A stretch of DNA of 64,000 nt from Verrucomicrobiaceae bacterium (GTDB lineage: Bacteria; Verrucomicrobiota; Verrucomicrobiia; Verrucomicrobiales; Verrucomicrobiaceae): the NCBI GenBank assembly GCA_027484445.1, contig JAIXSY010000042.1, positions 186,001 to 250,000 of the forward strand. The letters run 5' to 3'. The position numbers were made by a program, and so were the translations under genes. Of the stretch, positions 49,317 to 58,303 are shown in pieces. Under the pieces are notes generated by a model that ran no database searches, had not been told where the DNA came from, and saw only the letters and a list, made by a program, of their open reading frames with translations. How positions within the stretch are numbered: the stretch's first letter is position 1; each line of letters begins with the position of its first letter.

Positions 49317-50558
49317 TCAGGATGCTTTTTTCACCAAACGAGCCGCGTAGGCACCATCCATCTGGTCCTTGGGCGGGAAGATGAGTCGGCTTTCTGCCAG
49401 TTCCAAGTGGGGATGGTCCGCCATGACTGCCTTGATGAGTTGCTGGTTTTCCTCGGGGTCGATGCTACAGGTGCTGTACACCAAGCTGCCGCCTGGTTTC
49501 AGCAGACGCAGCGCACTTTCCACGATGGCGCGCTGGGTGCGGGCTAGCGCGGCGAATTCAGGCTCGGTCAGCCGCCAGCGTACATCCACCCGACGGCGCA
49601 TCACGCCAGTGTTCGAGCAGGGCACGTCGAGCAAGATACGGTCAAAAAGCATCGTCCCAAAGGGCGCAGGTGCATCGCTGATCAGATCGTGCTGATGGAT
49701 GTGCACGCGGTGAACCCGCAGGCGGGTCAGGTTTTCCCGCAGTCGATTCAGACGGGCAGGGGAGCTGTCGCAGGCGATCAGGGTGCCCTCGCCACACATG
49801 AGTTGAGCTAGGATGGCGGTCTTTCCACCAGGGGCAGCGCAGGCATCCAGCACGGTCTCGCCGGGCTTCGGTGCCAGCATGTGCGGGGCAAAGGAGGTGC
49901 TCGGGTCCTGGGCGTAGCAAATGCCTGCCTTCAAGGCCTCTCGTGGCACTGGGTTTACGGCAAAGAAGTCCTCGACCGAGGGATGCGGGGAAAGACCAGG
50001 CACGCTGGCGAGGCGCTCCTCGGCTTCTTCGTGCAGCCGATTTAGGCGGATGTAAGTCTCTGCTGGTTCTTGGTTCCAGGCACAAAGCGCGGCGGTTTTT
50101 TCTTTGCCCATGGTTTTGATCCAGCGGCGGATCAGGAATTCGGGTTGCGACCAGGCGATGGCGAGGGGCAGCTTTTCCCGCTGAGCGAGCAAGGGATCCA
50201 TCTCGCGCCCTGCACGCCGCAGCACGGCATTCACCAGACCTGAGGCACGACCGGCAGCCGCCACGGTCTCATTTACCGCAGCGTGGGAGGGCACCCCCAG
50301 GAGCAGGAGCTGGCAGAGGCCAATCCGCAGCACCCAGCGCGTGCGATGGTCCAAGTGGCGGTTGTTCGTGAGGTGGCTGATCCAGTGATCCAGCAGGCTC
50401 AGGTTCCGCAAGGTGGTCAGCACGATGTCGTGCAGAAAGGCTGTGTTTGGACCCGAGAGGGCAGCTTGGCGGGTTTTATCCTCCAGGAGTTCGGAGGCGT
50501 AGCGGGGCGTTTTTTGCCAAGCTTCGAGGACTTCAACGGAAAGACGGCGGATGTTCAC
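49317..50558 (-). CDS. rsmB: 16S rRNA m5C967 methyltransferase
   Basis: 413 residues from a GTG at 50558 (MNIRRLSVEVLEAW); the frame is open for 105 codons further but that part is Arg/Pro-rich. The N-terminal NusB-like domain has VLRIGLCQLLLLGVPSHAAVNETV and GLVNAVLRR. The methyltransferase core has VLDACAAPGGKTA, the releasing-Cys motif DVPCSNTGVMRRRVDVRWR and catalytic STCSIDPEENQ. It methylates C967 of 16S rRNA. Length matches the family (about 430). The gene is divergent from a large exported protein, 163 bases away. Confidence 0.9.
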   Translation of the reverse strand: MNIRRLSVEVLEAWQKTPRYASELLEDKTRQAALSGPNTAFLHDIVLTTLRNLSLLDHWISHLTNNRHLDHRTRWVLRIGLCQLLLLGVPSHAAVNETVAAAGRASGLVNAVLRRAGREMDPLLAQREKLPLAIAWSQPEFLIRRWIKTMGKEKTAALCAWNQEPAETYIRLNRLHEEAEERLASVPGLSPHPSVEDFFAVNPVPREALKAGICYAQDPSTSFAPHMLAPKPGETVLDACAAPGGKTAILAQLMCGEGTLIACDSSPARLNRLRENLTRLRVHRVHIHQHDLISDAPAPFGTMLFDRILLDVPCSNTGVMRRRVDVRWRLTEPEFAALARTQRAIVESALRLLKPGGSLVYSTCSIDPEENQQLIKAVMADHPHLELAESRLIFPPKDQMDGAYAARLVKKAS

Positions 50559-50721
50559 AGGCGTTCGGGTCGGAGGGCATGAGCCCAAGGTGCGGAAAAA
50601 AGGGAGCCTGCCTAAGCCACAGGCAAGGCGCGGCGGCAAGGGTGAGTTCGATCTAGCCACGCGTCCTTGGGGGCCATCACCTGGGAGATTGACACCGCAG
50701 CGGTCGGCCTGACTTTCTCCG

Positions 50722-52788
50722 GTGCCTTTGCTTTGCTTCTTTTTCCTCTTCCTGACTCTGCTGCTGACGCAGTCGGCGGCCTCGGCGCAGGTGACGACCC
50801 GAAAAGACACGGTGGGTGAGCTTTTGAATGAATGGTTCCGCGAAGGCACCGCTGCCGGGCTGTCAGGGGTCACTTATGAAAATCGCGATGGCCAGCACTC
50901 GGCGCTGGAAGCAGGTGTGTATCCGCAGCTCACGCTTTTTGCTCACAGCGCTGCTACTGGCCCGGACAAAGGCCCCTCTTCCCAGCTGAGAGCCGCGCCT
51001 ACGGTAGGCAATTGCTCCATGGCAGCTCCTGCAGAGATGGGCGGGAGTTTGCCGCGCTTTTACCTGATGGACCCCAAGGGCGCGCAGTTCCTGATGGCTC
51101 AGTATTTGGCCAACCAACTTTTCCTCTACCCCGAGCACCAGGACCACGATGCCGGTGGCAATGGCGTGGGCGGCTATGGCGATCTGTATCCAGCAAACAC
51201 GCCGTGCTGCCTGATCACGCAGGGGTCCTCTGGCTCGGACCAGCCTTTTCTGCGCGCCGTACTGGCCACCATGGCGGCTTTCCCCAGGGAAACTCAGCGT
51301 GTTTTGATCCAGCGCAGGCTACTCATGCCTACCGTGCAGGCCATCCTACGGCAGAACAATCGCCTCGTCTCAAAACCAGAAGATATCCTCAGCGGGCGCG
51401 CCCATCCCGTGGTGTTCGATGCGTCCATGCTGGACGAAGAGCGCATGGTGCGGGCAGCCCATGCGATGACGCCTGAGCGCATCCCTCCGCTGGCGCAGGC
51501 CATCGTCGTGCAAGAGAGCATCGCAGAAAATGGGGTGGATTTCTTTGAAGCCAGTCCGCCGCCTGTCTCGGCTGTGGCCGATGCTCGCGTCTCCATCGCC
51601 CGAGTCCTGCGCTCCATCACGCAGGACCACGCCATGCTGCTCGACCTCAGCAAATGCGCCGATCTCCTGGGGCGACCGTTGGGGGTGAAAATCGTCGTCC
51701 TGCAGGGCGATCCTGCTGGGGTGAAAATCGACCGCACCGGTGCCACGCCCTACGCCCGGCTGCGCGTGCGTTGGCAGCCGCCCAGGCCAGGTGCGCGCGG
51801 CGTGCTTTGCCATCGGGTGGACATCGGCATCTTTGTCACGAATGGCGTTAGCGTCAGTGCACCTGCGATCCTCAGCTTCGCCATGCTGCCGAACGAACGA
51901 CGCTTTTATCATGAAGATGGCCGCGTGGCGGAGATCGACTATCAGGCCGCGAATCCTGACCTGGGCCTGCCGACTGCGGAGACCGATCTGCGTTGGCTAA
52001 AAGTCATGCGTGCCGCCACGCAGGAGGCTTCCGGTCTTGGCGGGCGACTCATGGCCCGTCTCCTGGGGGAGGAGGCTCGCCGCAGCCTGCGCGCGCTTTT
52101 GCCTGAGTGGGAGGATCGACTCGCCGCCTTGCCAAGCCTGGAGGCCTCCAATGCGGAGTCGGACAAAAAAAAGGCCGCCCTGCTCCGCTCGAAGCTGGAG
52201 ATAGATTTCAGCGCAATCCTGAACCAAGCTTGGCCCTCGCTGAATGGTAAAACCTTGCGCGTGGCCCTTCACGAGGCCTTCGAGCAGATCGCCAATGTGC
52301 CAGACCTTTATCTCTCCTTTCGGGCGGAGTTGGATGCGCTGGCCGCCAAGTCCTCGCAAGCCTCGGCCAAAGCGGACGTGGCTCAAGAAGTTCAGCGCCT
52401 GATCGACCTCGGCATCCTCATCGCTACGGCAGATGGCACTCTCAGCACGGTCACGGCCTCGGATCGACTCTCGACGGCAGATCGCCATTACCTGCGAGGC
52501 CTGAACCTTACGGTGATGAGTCAGGCCTTGTTTCCAGAGGCGCTGCAGCGATCGCCCCGCCCTGCCTACGTGCCACCTCGCCTGTCCACGCCGAAGCCGT
52601 GGCGAGATGTCTTCCGCTATGAGCCTACGACGGGCCGCCTGCTGGGGTGGCTGCGCCATCAGGCGGGACGTGTCCATGCCTTTGATGCGCGTGGTCGCCT
52701 GCTGCCCGAGGGGCCTGACCGGCCAGAGCTAGCGGTGCCCGTGCGTTATGAAATCAACAGCCAAGGCCTGCTTCAGTGGAAACCTTGA
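50722..52788 (+). CDS. Large exported protein of unknown function
   Basis: 688 residues from a GTG start (signal peptide MPLLCFFFLFLTLLLTQSAASAQ). No domain is recognised. Visible features: a helical segment HDAGGNGVGGYGDLYPANTPCCLITQGSSGSDQPFLRAVLATMAAF with two adjacent Cys, an extended beta region (LLGRPLGVKIVVLQGD, ARLRVRWQPP, CHRVDIGIFVTNGV), and a helical C-terminal half with RHYLRGLNLTVMSQ near the end. It resembles other verrucomicrobial secreted unknowns in composition, but I cannot name a family. The UxaA-like gene follows after about 80 bases with a repeat in between. Confidence 0.7.
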   Translation: MPLLCFFFLFLTLLLTQSAASAQVTTRKDTVGELLNEWFREGTAAGLSGVTYENRDGQHSALEAGVYPQLTLFAHSAATGPDKGPSSQLRAAPTVGNCSMAAPAEMGGSLPRFYLMDPKGAQFLMAQYLANQLFLYPEHQDHDAGGNGVGGYGDLYPANTPCCLITQGSSGSDQPFLRAVLATMAAFPRETQRVLIQRRLLMPTVQAILRQNNRLVSKPEDILSGRAHPVVFDASMLDEERMVRAAHAMTPERIPPLAQAIVVQESIAENGVDFFEASPPPVSAVADARVSIARVLRSITQDHAMLLDLSKCADLLGRPLGVKIVVLQGDPAGVKIDRTGATPYARLRVRWQPPRPGARGVLCHRVDIGIFVTNGVSVSAPAILSFAMLPNERRFYHEDGRVAEIDYQAANPDLGLPTAETDLRWLKVMRAATQEASGLGGRLMARLLGEEARRSLRALLPEWEDRLAALPSLEASNAESDKKKAALLRSKLEIDFSAILNQAWPSLNGKTLRVALHEAFEQIANVPDLYLSFRAELDALAAKSSQASAKADVAQEVQRLIDLGILIATADGTLSTVTASDRLSTADRHYLRGLNLTVMSQALFPEALQRSPRPAYVPPRLSTPKPWRDVFRYEPTTGRLLGWLRHQAGRVHAFDARGRLLPEGPDRPELAVPVRYEINSQGLLQWKP

Positions 52789-52812
52789 AACCAGCACTGT
52801 AAAATCAGCGGT

Positions 52813-52854
52813 CTGAAATTTGAGATCTGAAATTTGAAATTTGTGACCTGAAAT
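52813..52854. repeat. Short tandem intergenic repeat CTGAAATTTGA
   Basis: CTGAAATTTGAGAT (52813-52826) is followed immediately by CTGAAATTTGAAAT (52827-52840) and, after seven bases, by another CTGAAAT at 52848. The unit is 14 bases, AT-rich and lies in the short gap before uxaA. It looks like a noncoding intergenic element. Confidence 0.6.
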
Positions 52855-52866
52855 CCCACCCCGCCC

Positions 52867-54501
52867 ATGCCTTTCCTGCCGACCCTGCGTGTTCACCCTG
52901 CTGATGATTTGATCGTGGCCCTGCGTGACCTGGAGGCGGGGCAAATGCTGGACGGCATCGTTTTGAGAGAAAAGATCGCGGCGAAGCACAAGTTCGCCGC
53001 GCGCGATTTCGTCGCTGGGGAGCGGGTGACCATGTATGGCGTCGTGGTCGGTCGCACCACGCAGGCGGTGGCTGCAGGCAGCCTCATCCACACTCACAAC
53101 CTGCGCCATGAATCCGCTGCCTTTGCAGGAAAACTGGCCGAGGTCAGCTGGACACCGCCAGAGGTCTCCCGCTGGAAAGGCCGCAGCTTTCAGGGGTATC
53201 GCCGTGCAGATACGGTGTCTGGCACGGCGAATCACTGGGTCGTCATCCCGCTGGTCTTTTGTGAAAATCGCAATCTCGCTCTCATGCGCGAGTCGATCCA
53301 TCGCGCCCTGGGTTATGCGAAAAGCTCGCCTTACGAGCGCTACACCCAGCATCTCGTGCAGCGACTCCAGGCGGGGCAATCCCTCGACGACATGGAGCTG
53401 AGCGAGGCCTTTTTTACTCCGACGGCACCGCTTTTCCCCAATGTCGATGGCGTGAAGTTCCTGGAGCATGGACTGGGCTGTGGCGGCACTCGGCAGGATG
53501 CTGAGGCCCTCGTGCGTTTGCTCGCCGGCTACATCGCTCATCCCAACGTGGCAGGTGCTACCGTGCTCAGCCTGGGCTGTCAGCACGCGCAGGTCAGCTT
53601 GCTGGAAAAAGCTCTCGCTGAACTGCATCCGTGCTTCAATCGTCCTCTGCACATTTTTGAGCAGCAAAAGAGTGCCTCTGAACGGGACATGATGGCTCAG
53701 GCCATCCAGGCTACCCTGAAGGGCGTGGCTGCGGCAAACGAACAAACGCGCCAGCCCTGCCCGCTGAGTGATCTCATCGTCGGCGTGGAGTGCGGGGGCA
53801 GCGATGGCTTTTCAGGCATCTCTGCAAACCCGGCGATCGGCCACACCGCCGACCTGCTGGCCGCGCTTGGCGGTGCGCCTGTGCTGTCTGAATTTCCCGA
53901 ACTCTGCGGTGTGGAGCAGAGTTTGTGCGACCGCTGCGTCAGCCCCGCGCTGGCCGACAAGTTCGTGAACCTCATGCGCGCCTACGAAGGTGCAGCCAAG
54001 GCCTGTGGCTCCGGTTTTGATGCCAACCCATCGCCCGGCAACATCCGCGACGGCCTCATCACCGATGCGATCAAATCCGCAGGCGCAGCCAAAAAGGGCG
54101 GCACCTCCCCCATCGTGGACGTGCTGGACTACGCCGAGCCCATCCGCCAACACGGCGGGCTCACCCTTTACTGCACGCCAGGCAACGACGTGGAGTCCAC
54201 CACCGCCATCGCAGCGGGTGGGTGCAATCTCATCCTCTTCTCCACAGGTCTCGGCACCCCCACGGGAAATCCTGTGTGTCCCACGCTGAAAATCGCCACG
54301 AACAGCACCCTCATGCAGCGCATGGGAGACATCCTAGACTTCGACACCGGCCCCATCATCACCGGAGAGCAAACTGTCCCGCAGATGGGAGAAGCCCTGC
54401 TCGACCTCTGTCTCGCGACCGCCAGCGGCGAATACATTCCTAAAGCTGTCGCCCTTGGCCAAGATGACTTCCTGCCCTGGAAGCGCGGGGTGTCTTTGTA
54501 G
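52867..54501 (+). CDS. Altronate dehydratase, full-length UxaA type
   Basis: 544 residues. The N-terminal SAF domain is seen as LRVHPADDLIVALRDLEAG and FAARDFVAGERVTMYGVVVGRTTQAVAAGSLIHTHNLRHE. The main UxaA domain follows with GLGCGGTRQDAEALVRLLAGYIAHPNVAGATVLSLGC, ECGGSDGFSGISANPAIG, and AGGCNLILFSTGLGTPTGNPVCPTLKIATN. Family members dehydrate altronate or galactarate to 2-keto-3-deoxy acids in uronate catabolism. No other uronate catabolic gene is in view, so the exact sugar acid cannot be assigned. A short tandem repeat lies in front. Confidence 0.9.
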   Translation: MPFLPTLRVHPADDLIVALRDLEAGQMLDGIVLREKIAAKHKFAARDFVAGERVTMYGVVVGRTTQAVAAGSLIHTHNLRHESAAFAGKLAEVSWTPPEVSRWKGRSFQGYRRADTVSGTANHWVVIPLVFCENRNLALMRESIHRALGYAKSSPYERYTQHLVQRLQAGQSLDDMELSEAFFTPTAPLFPNVDGVKFLEHGLGCGGTRQDAEALVRLLAGYIAHPNVAGATVLSLGCQHAQVSLLEKALAELHPCFNRPLHIFEQQKSASERDMMAQAIQATLKGVAAANEQTRQPCPLSDLIVGVECGGSDGFSGISANPAIGHTADLLAALGGAPVLSEFPELCGVEQSLCDRCVSPALADKFVNLMRAYEGAAKACGSGFDANPSPGNIRDGLITDAIKSAGAAKKGGTSPIVDVLDYAEPIRQHGGLTLYCTPGNDVESTTAIAAGGCNLILFSTGLGTPTGNPVCPTLKIATNSTLMQRMGDILDFDTGPIITGEQTVPQMGEALLDLCLATASGEYIPKAVALGQDDFLPWKRGVSL

Positions 54502-54601
54502 GATGTGGTCTTCTCGAGTGCTTTTGTTTTGAACCCGAATCCCGAAGTCATCGGGGCAAGAATGGCTCGATTTACAGACAGCTTGGGTATCCAAGGCGAA
54601 C

Positions 54602-55684
54602 TCACACCTGCGGCAAGATGACTACATCGGCGGGGGCCGCCATGACGCGGGTTTCGGTGGGGGAGGGTTGGCGAATCTGGCGGGGGTTGGTCTCGCAGAT
54701 CTTCAGGCAGAGGCCATCCGGCATCTGAAGGTCATACTGGACGGTGGCTCCGAGGTAGGTGGTGTCGGTGATGCGGCCTGGGAAGTGATTTGGGGAGCCG
54801 ATGATGTGGCCGAAGCTGAACGCTTCTGGCCGGATGCAGAGGGTGACGGTGCTTCCGAGTGTGGGCTGCCAGTTCATTTGGCTAGGCCGAGCGCGCACTC
54901 GGCCAAAGGAGGTCTGGATGTCCCAGGCGTGATCTTCTGGCGAGGGGCCGGTGACGGTGCCCTGGATGAGGTTGGCCTGGCCGATGAATTCAGCCACCAT
55001 CGCGCTGGTGGGGTTGCGATAGACTTCTTCAGGCGTGCCGACTTGGGCGAGCTGGCCTCCGTGCATGATGGCGAGGCGGTCGGCCATGCTGAGGGCTTCG
55101 TCTCGATCATGGGTGACGTAGATGCCGGTCAGGCCAAACTCTTTGCAGATGCGGCGGATCTCGGCTCGCATCTCATGCCGCAGCTTGGCATCGAGGTTGG
55201 ACAGAGGCTCATCCAGCAGCAGGCAGCGGGGGCGAATGACCAGCGCACGGGCCAGGGCGACGCGTTGCTGCTGCCCGCCAGAGAGCTGAGAGATGCGTCG
55301 TGCCCCGAGACCACCGAGCTGCACGAGCTCCAGCGCCTGTTCCACACGTTGTTTGATCTCTTCCGCTGGTCTTCGGCGCTCTTCGAGGCCGAAGGCGACG
55401 TTTTGGGCCACGTTCATGTGGGGCCAGAGGGCGTAGCTCTGGAACATCATGCCCGTGCCGCGCTTGTGCGCAGGCAGTCGGGTCACGTCTTCCGTATCGA
55501 AGAAAATGTGCCCACTGTCGGGCTGGTAAAAGCCGGCGATGTGACGCAGCAGGGTGGTTTTGCCACAGCCGCTGGGGCCGAGGAGGAAAAAAAGCTCACC
55601 TTGTCCAATTTCGAGGCTCACGTCTTGGAGCACAGGTTGGGAGCCGAAGCGTTTGCTGAGGTTGTGGATCGAGATGCTGACCAT
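54602..55684 (-). CDS. ABC transporter ATP-binding subunit, PotA/FbpC type
   Basis: 360 residues. Walker A GPSGCGKTT near 37, Q-loop MFQSYALWPHM, signature LSGGQQQR, Walker B LLLDEPLSNLD, and switch His in VTHDRDEA, followed by a C-terminal TOBE domain (about 240-360) with VTLCIRPEAFSFG. This is the spermidine/putrescine or ferric-iron importer type of ATPase. No permease or binding protein is adjacent; it follows an AAA_28 gene by 6 bases, so the transporter partners must lie elsewhere. Confidence 0.92.
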   Translation of the reverse strand: MVSISIHNLSKRFGSQPVLQDVSLEIGQGELFFLLGPSGCGKTTLLRHIAGFYQPDSGHIFFDTEDVTRLPAHKRGTGMMFQSYALWPHMNVAQNVAFGLEERRRPAEEIKQRVEQALELVQLGGLGARRISQLSGGQQQRVALARALVIRPRCLLLDEPLSNLDAKLRHEMRAEIRRICKEFGLTGIYVTHDRDEALSMADRLAIMHGGQLAQVGTPEEVYRNPTSAMVAEFIGQANLIQGTVTGPSPEDHAWDIQTSFGRVRARPSQMNWQPTLGSTVTLCIRPEAFSFGHIIGSPNHFPGRITDTTYLGATVQYDLQMPDGLCLKICETNPRQIRQPSPTETRVMAAPADVVILPQV

Positions 55685-55690
55685 GGCGGG

Positions 55691-56335
55691 CTACTTTCGG
55701 CGTTGGGCGGTCCTGGGGCGGCCAGAGGTTGCACTGGAGGTGTCGAATTCGGTGACGAGGCTGTCGAGCACGCCGAGGGCGAAGGAGATTTTTTGGAAAA
55801 AGGAGGGGTTGTGCGGCACCAAGATGAATCGCGGATGGTGGCTCCAAAGAGCACGCAGCTTGCCATCCAGCTTCACCGCTTGCTCCAGGGTTTCATTGCG
55901 CACGGGGTTGCCACCCTGAATGCCCATGCCGCCGATGGCAGCACTTTCAAAGAACAGAACGGCATCGTAGCGGGTCAGTTCCGTTTTCAAACTGGTGCGC
56001 AAAGCGCGAAAAAAACCACGGGGCTCATCCGGCCAGTAAGCGGCCCCATCCACGGTGCCTCGGTCGCAGAGCAAGATCCGGTCAGGATAGACGGCGGTTT
56101 GCACATCTTCGAGATTGCGCTGCACGTGATAGATCGCGCGCTGGGCGGCATGGATGGCGGCGGGCTCACTGACACGGGGGAAACCGCTGGTGAAGATCAT
56201 GGTGGCGGCCTCGGGCATGAGAGCGACACGGTCTCCCTTTTCACGGCGGAAGAGGTCAGCGGCAGTGGTTTTGCCACCTCCAGGCCCACCCGTGAGGACG
56301 ATGCGGCGCTGACGGTGGGTGGGGGTTTTCTTCAT
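55691..56335 (-). CDS. AAA_28-type P-loop ATPase/kinase
   Basis: 214 residues. Walker A GGPGGGKTTAADLF near residues 16-23 and LLCDRGTVDGAAYWP with the Asp-Arg-Gly motif are typical of AAA_28 (PF13521), a family related to NadR nucleotide kinase and eukaryotic Ttd14. The FESAAIGGMGIQGGNPVRNET and ILVPHN segments also match. The reaction is unknown, though a small-molecule kinase is a reasonable inference. It is transcribed together with the ABC ATPase gene that begins 6 bases downstream. Confidence 0.8.
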   Translation of the reverse strand: MKKTPTHRQRRIVLTGGPGGGKTTAADLFRREKGDRVALMPEAATMIFTSGFPRVSEPAAIHAAQRAIYHVQRNLEDVQTAVYPDRILLCDRGTVDGAAYWPDEPRGFFRALRTSLKTELTRYDAVLFFESAAIGGMGIQGGNPVRNETLEQAVKLDGKLRALWSHHPRFILVPHNPSFFQKISFALGVLDSLVTEFDTSSATSGRPRTAQRRK

Positions 56336-56399
56336 GGCTCAGACTGAGGCAATGCCACTAGTGGCGTCAAGGCTGGCTGTCGTTTCTCTAGCCCTGGGT

Positions 56400-56434
56400 A
56401 AAAAAAGCGCGGGCATCCAGATGGACGCCCGCGC
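56400..56434 (-). terminator. Intrinsic terminator of rpoA-rplQ
   Basis: On the minus strand, GCGCGGGC (56434-56427) and its complement (56414-56407) form a perfect 8-base GC stem with a 12-base loop, followed by TTTTTTTA. It lies 30 bases after the rplQ stop. Confidence 0.9.
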
Positions 56435-56464
56435 AGAGTGGCATGGAGCTGTTTTTGGCTCGCC

Positions 56465-56896
56465 TTACTTGGCTTCGGCTTCTGCAGTGACGGCTTCAGC
56501 TTCAGTAGCCTCGGCCTTTTTGGCAGGAGTCACCGGCACGTAGGCGTCCACCCATTCGATGAAGGCCATCGGGGCAGAGTCGCTACGGCGCTGGCCGAGC
56601 TTGGTGATGCGGGTGTAACCTCCGTTGCGGTCTTTCGAGGCGACTGCGATTTCTTCGAAGAGCTTCTTCACCAAGTCCTTCTGGTGCAGGGTGGCCACTG
56701 CCAAGCGGCGGGCGTGCAGATCGCCGCGCTTGCCGAGGGTGACCATCTTCTCGGCCAGCGGGCGCACGGCCTTGGCCTTGGCCAGGGTGGTGCGGATGCG
56801 GCGATGCTCGATGAGAGAGCAAACGAGGTTGGCCAGCAGGGCCTTGCGGTGGGAGGCATCGCGCTGGAGTTTGGGGACTTTTCTTCCGTGGTTCAT
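56465..56896 (-). CDS. rplQ: 50S ribosomal protein L17
   Basis: 143 residues. Typical L17 sequence: MNHGRKVPKLQRDASHRKALLANLVCSLIEH, then RIRTTLAKAKAVRPLAEKMVTLGKRGDLHARR and GYTRITKLGQRRSDSAPMAFIEWV. It has a 25-residue C-terminal extension rich in Ala and Glu (KKAEATEAEAVTAEAEAK), beyond the core of about 115 residues. L17 lies near the tunnel exit of the large subunit. It follows rpoA after 42 bases and is closed by a strong terminator. Confidence 0.97.
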   Translation of the reverse strand: MNHGRKVPKLQRDASHRKALLANLVCSLIEHRRIRTTLAKAKAVRPLAEKMVTLGKRGDLHARRLAVATLHQKDLVKKLFEEIAVASKDRNGGYTRITKLGQRRSDSAPMAFIEWVDAYVPVTPAKKAEATEAEAVTAEAEAK

Positions 56897-56938
56897 GTTC
56901 TTGGGTCTCTAGGTCAGTGTTCTGGAAAGGGGTGGGGA

Positions 56939-58051
56939 TTACTCGTCGTCTCCGGCGTCGAGGTTGTCATCGACGAGCTTGGCGAAGTCCATCGCGTCGG
57001 CTTCTTCATCGTCTTCGAGCAGGCTGCTGCGGGAGAGAAGGGAGACACCGCCGGGGTTGGCTTCAAGCAGCGCGGCATCGAATTTCATGCCGAGAGACAG
57101 ACCCAGCTCGGCGAGCTTTTCCTTGATCTCGGTGAGGGATTTCTTGCCGAAGTTGCGGTAGCGCAGCATCTCGGCCTCCGTCTTCATGGCCAGCTGGCCC
57201 ACGGTGGTGATGTTGGCGTTGTTCAGGCAATTGGCGGCGCGGACGGAGAGTTCGATCTCGTTGACGCTCATGTTCAGCAGCTTGCGCAGCTCGGCGTTTT
57301 CTTCGCTCTGGGCTTCTGGGGCAGCCTCGAATTCCACGGCCTTGTCGTCGTAGTTCACGAAGACGTCCAGGTGGTGGCGAAGGATGGCTGCCGACTGGAG
57401 CAGGGCATCCTGAGGGGAAATGCGCCCATCGGTCCAGATGTCGAGCACCAGCTTGTCATAGTCGGTGTTCTGACCCACGCGGGTGTTGTCCACCGCATAC
57501 TTCACGCGGGTGACTGGGCTGTAGATGGAGTCGATCGGGATCACGCCAATCGGCATGTCTGGGCGCTTGTTTTCTTCCCAGGAGGAGAAGCCACGTCCGA
57601 CACGGACTTCGAATTCGCAGTCGAATTTGATCTTGCGGTCCAGATGGCAGATCACGAGGTCTTTGTTGATGACTTCGTAATGGTTGTCGTCCTTGATGTC
57701 ACCGGCAGTAATGGTGCCATCTTTCTCGATGGAGATGGAGAGCAGGCGGGGCTCTTTGCTCTCGCTGTGATGGAGGAAGCGGACCTTCTTCAGGTTCAGA
57801 ATGATCTGCACGACATCTTCGACAACGCCGGGGATGGTGGAGAACTCATGCTCAACCCCGCGAATCTTCACGGAGGTGATGGCGGCACCTTCCAGGGAGG
57901 AGAGAAGCACGCGGCGGAGGGAGTTGCCGAGGGTGTGTCCGTAACCTTTGTCAAAAGGTTCGGCAATGAACTGGGCGTAGGTTTCAGTAGCCGTGGCCTC
58001 GTTTTTGACGAGGCGGTTCGGCATTTCGAATCGGGCGAGACGAGCTGGCAT
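56939..58051 (-). CDS. rpoA: RNA polymerase alpha subunit
   Basis: 370 residues from ATG 58051; 30 further upstream codons are open but not family-like. N-terminal domain: MPNRLVKNEATATETYAQFIAEPFDKGYGHTLGNSLRRVLLSSLEGAAITSVKIRGVEHEFSTIPGV, the assembly surface; then FECEFEVRV-type strands and the C-terminal domain with LNMSVNEIELSVRAANCLNNANITTVGQLAMKTEAEMLRYRNFGKKSLTEIKEKL, which binds UP elements and activators. The tail is acidic (DDEEADAMDFAKLVDDNLDAGDDE). It is the expected partner of rplQ; the usual upstream rpsD is not here. Confidence 0.97.
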   Translation of the reverse strand: MPARLARFEMPNRLVKNEATATETYAQFIAEPFDKGYGHTLGNSLRRVLLSSLEGAAITSVKIRGVEHEFSTIPGVVEDVVQIILNLKKVRFLHHSESKEPRLLSISIEKDGTITAGDIKDDNHYEVINKDLVICHLDRKIKFDCEFEVRVGRGFSSWEENKRPDMPIGVIPIDSIYSPVTRVKYAVDNTRVGQNTDYDKLVLDIWTDGRISPQDALLQSAAILRHHLDVFVNYDDKAVEFEAAPEAQSEENAELRKLLNMSVNEIELSVRAANCLNNANITTVGQLAMKTEAEMLRYRNFGKKSLTEIKEKLAELGLSLGMKFDAALLEANPGGVSLLSRSSLLEDDEEADAMDFAKLVDDNLDAGDDE

Positions 58052-58303
58052 GTGGGGGAGTATGTTGTGCCGGGTTACCTCCGGGCGAGCCATCCATACC
58101 CCAGGGGAGGGGTGGATCCGGAAACCAACGGCGAGTGACACTATCAGAGGGCGGCTCGCGGGGGGATGCGATTATGGGGGCTAGCTTCCCGGGCGCAAGC
58201 GGGTTTTTGGCTAGTTTTTGGGTAGGATGACTTGGGCTTTGGGGATGCGGAAGTGCTTCGTGCGGAGGTTGCCACCAGCGGCGGATGCTTTAAAGAACAG
58301 CCT
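58052..58303. promoter_or_regulatory. Divergent region upstream of rpoA and the L,D-transpeptidase
   Basis: 252 bases separate the rpoA start from the divergent transpeptidase start. In most bacteria rpsD or other ribosomal genes lie directly upstream of rpoA, so here an rpoA promoter must be in this gap. No specific -35/-10 is called. Confidence 0.45.

Noticed and set aside
54668..56347. 559-residue plus-strand frame antisense to the ABC ATPase and AAA_28 genes
   Set aside because: No start context or domain; both minus-strand genes under it show full family motifs.
56438..58138. 566-residue plus-strand frame antisense to rplQ and rpoA
   Set aside because: Pure shadow of two essential genes.
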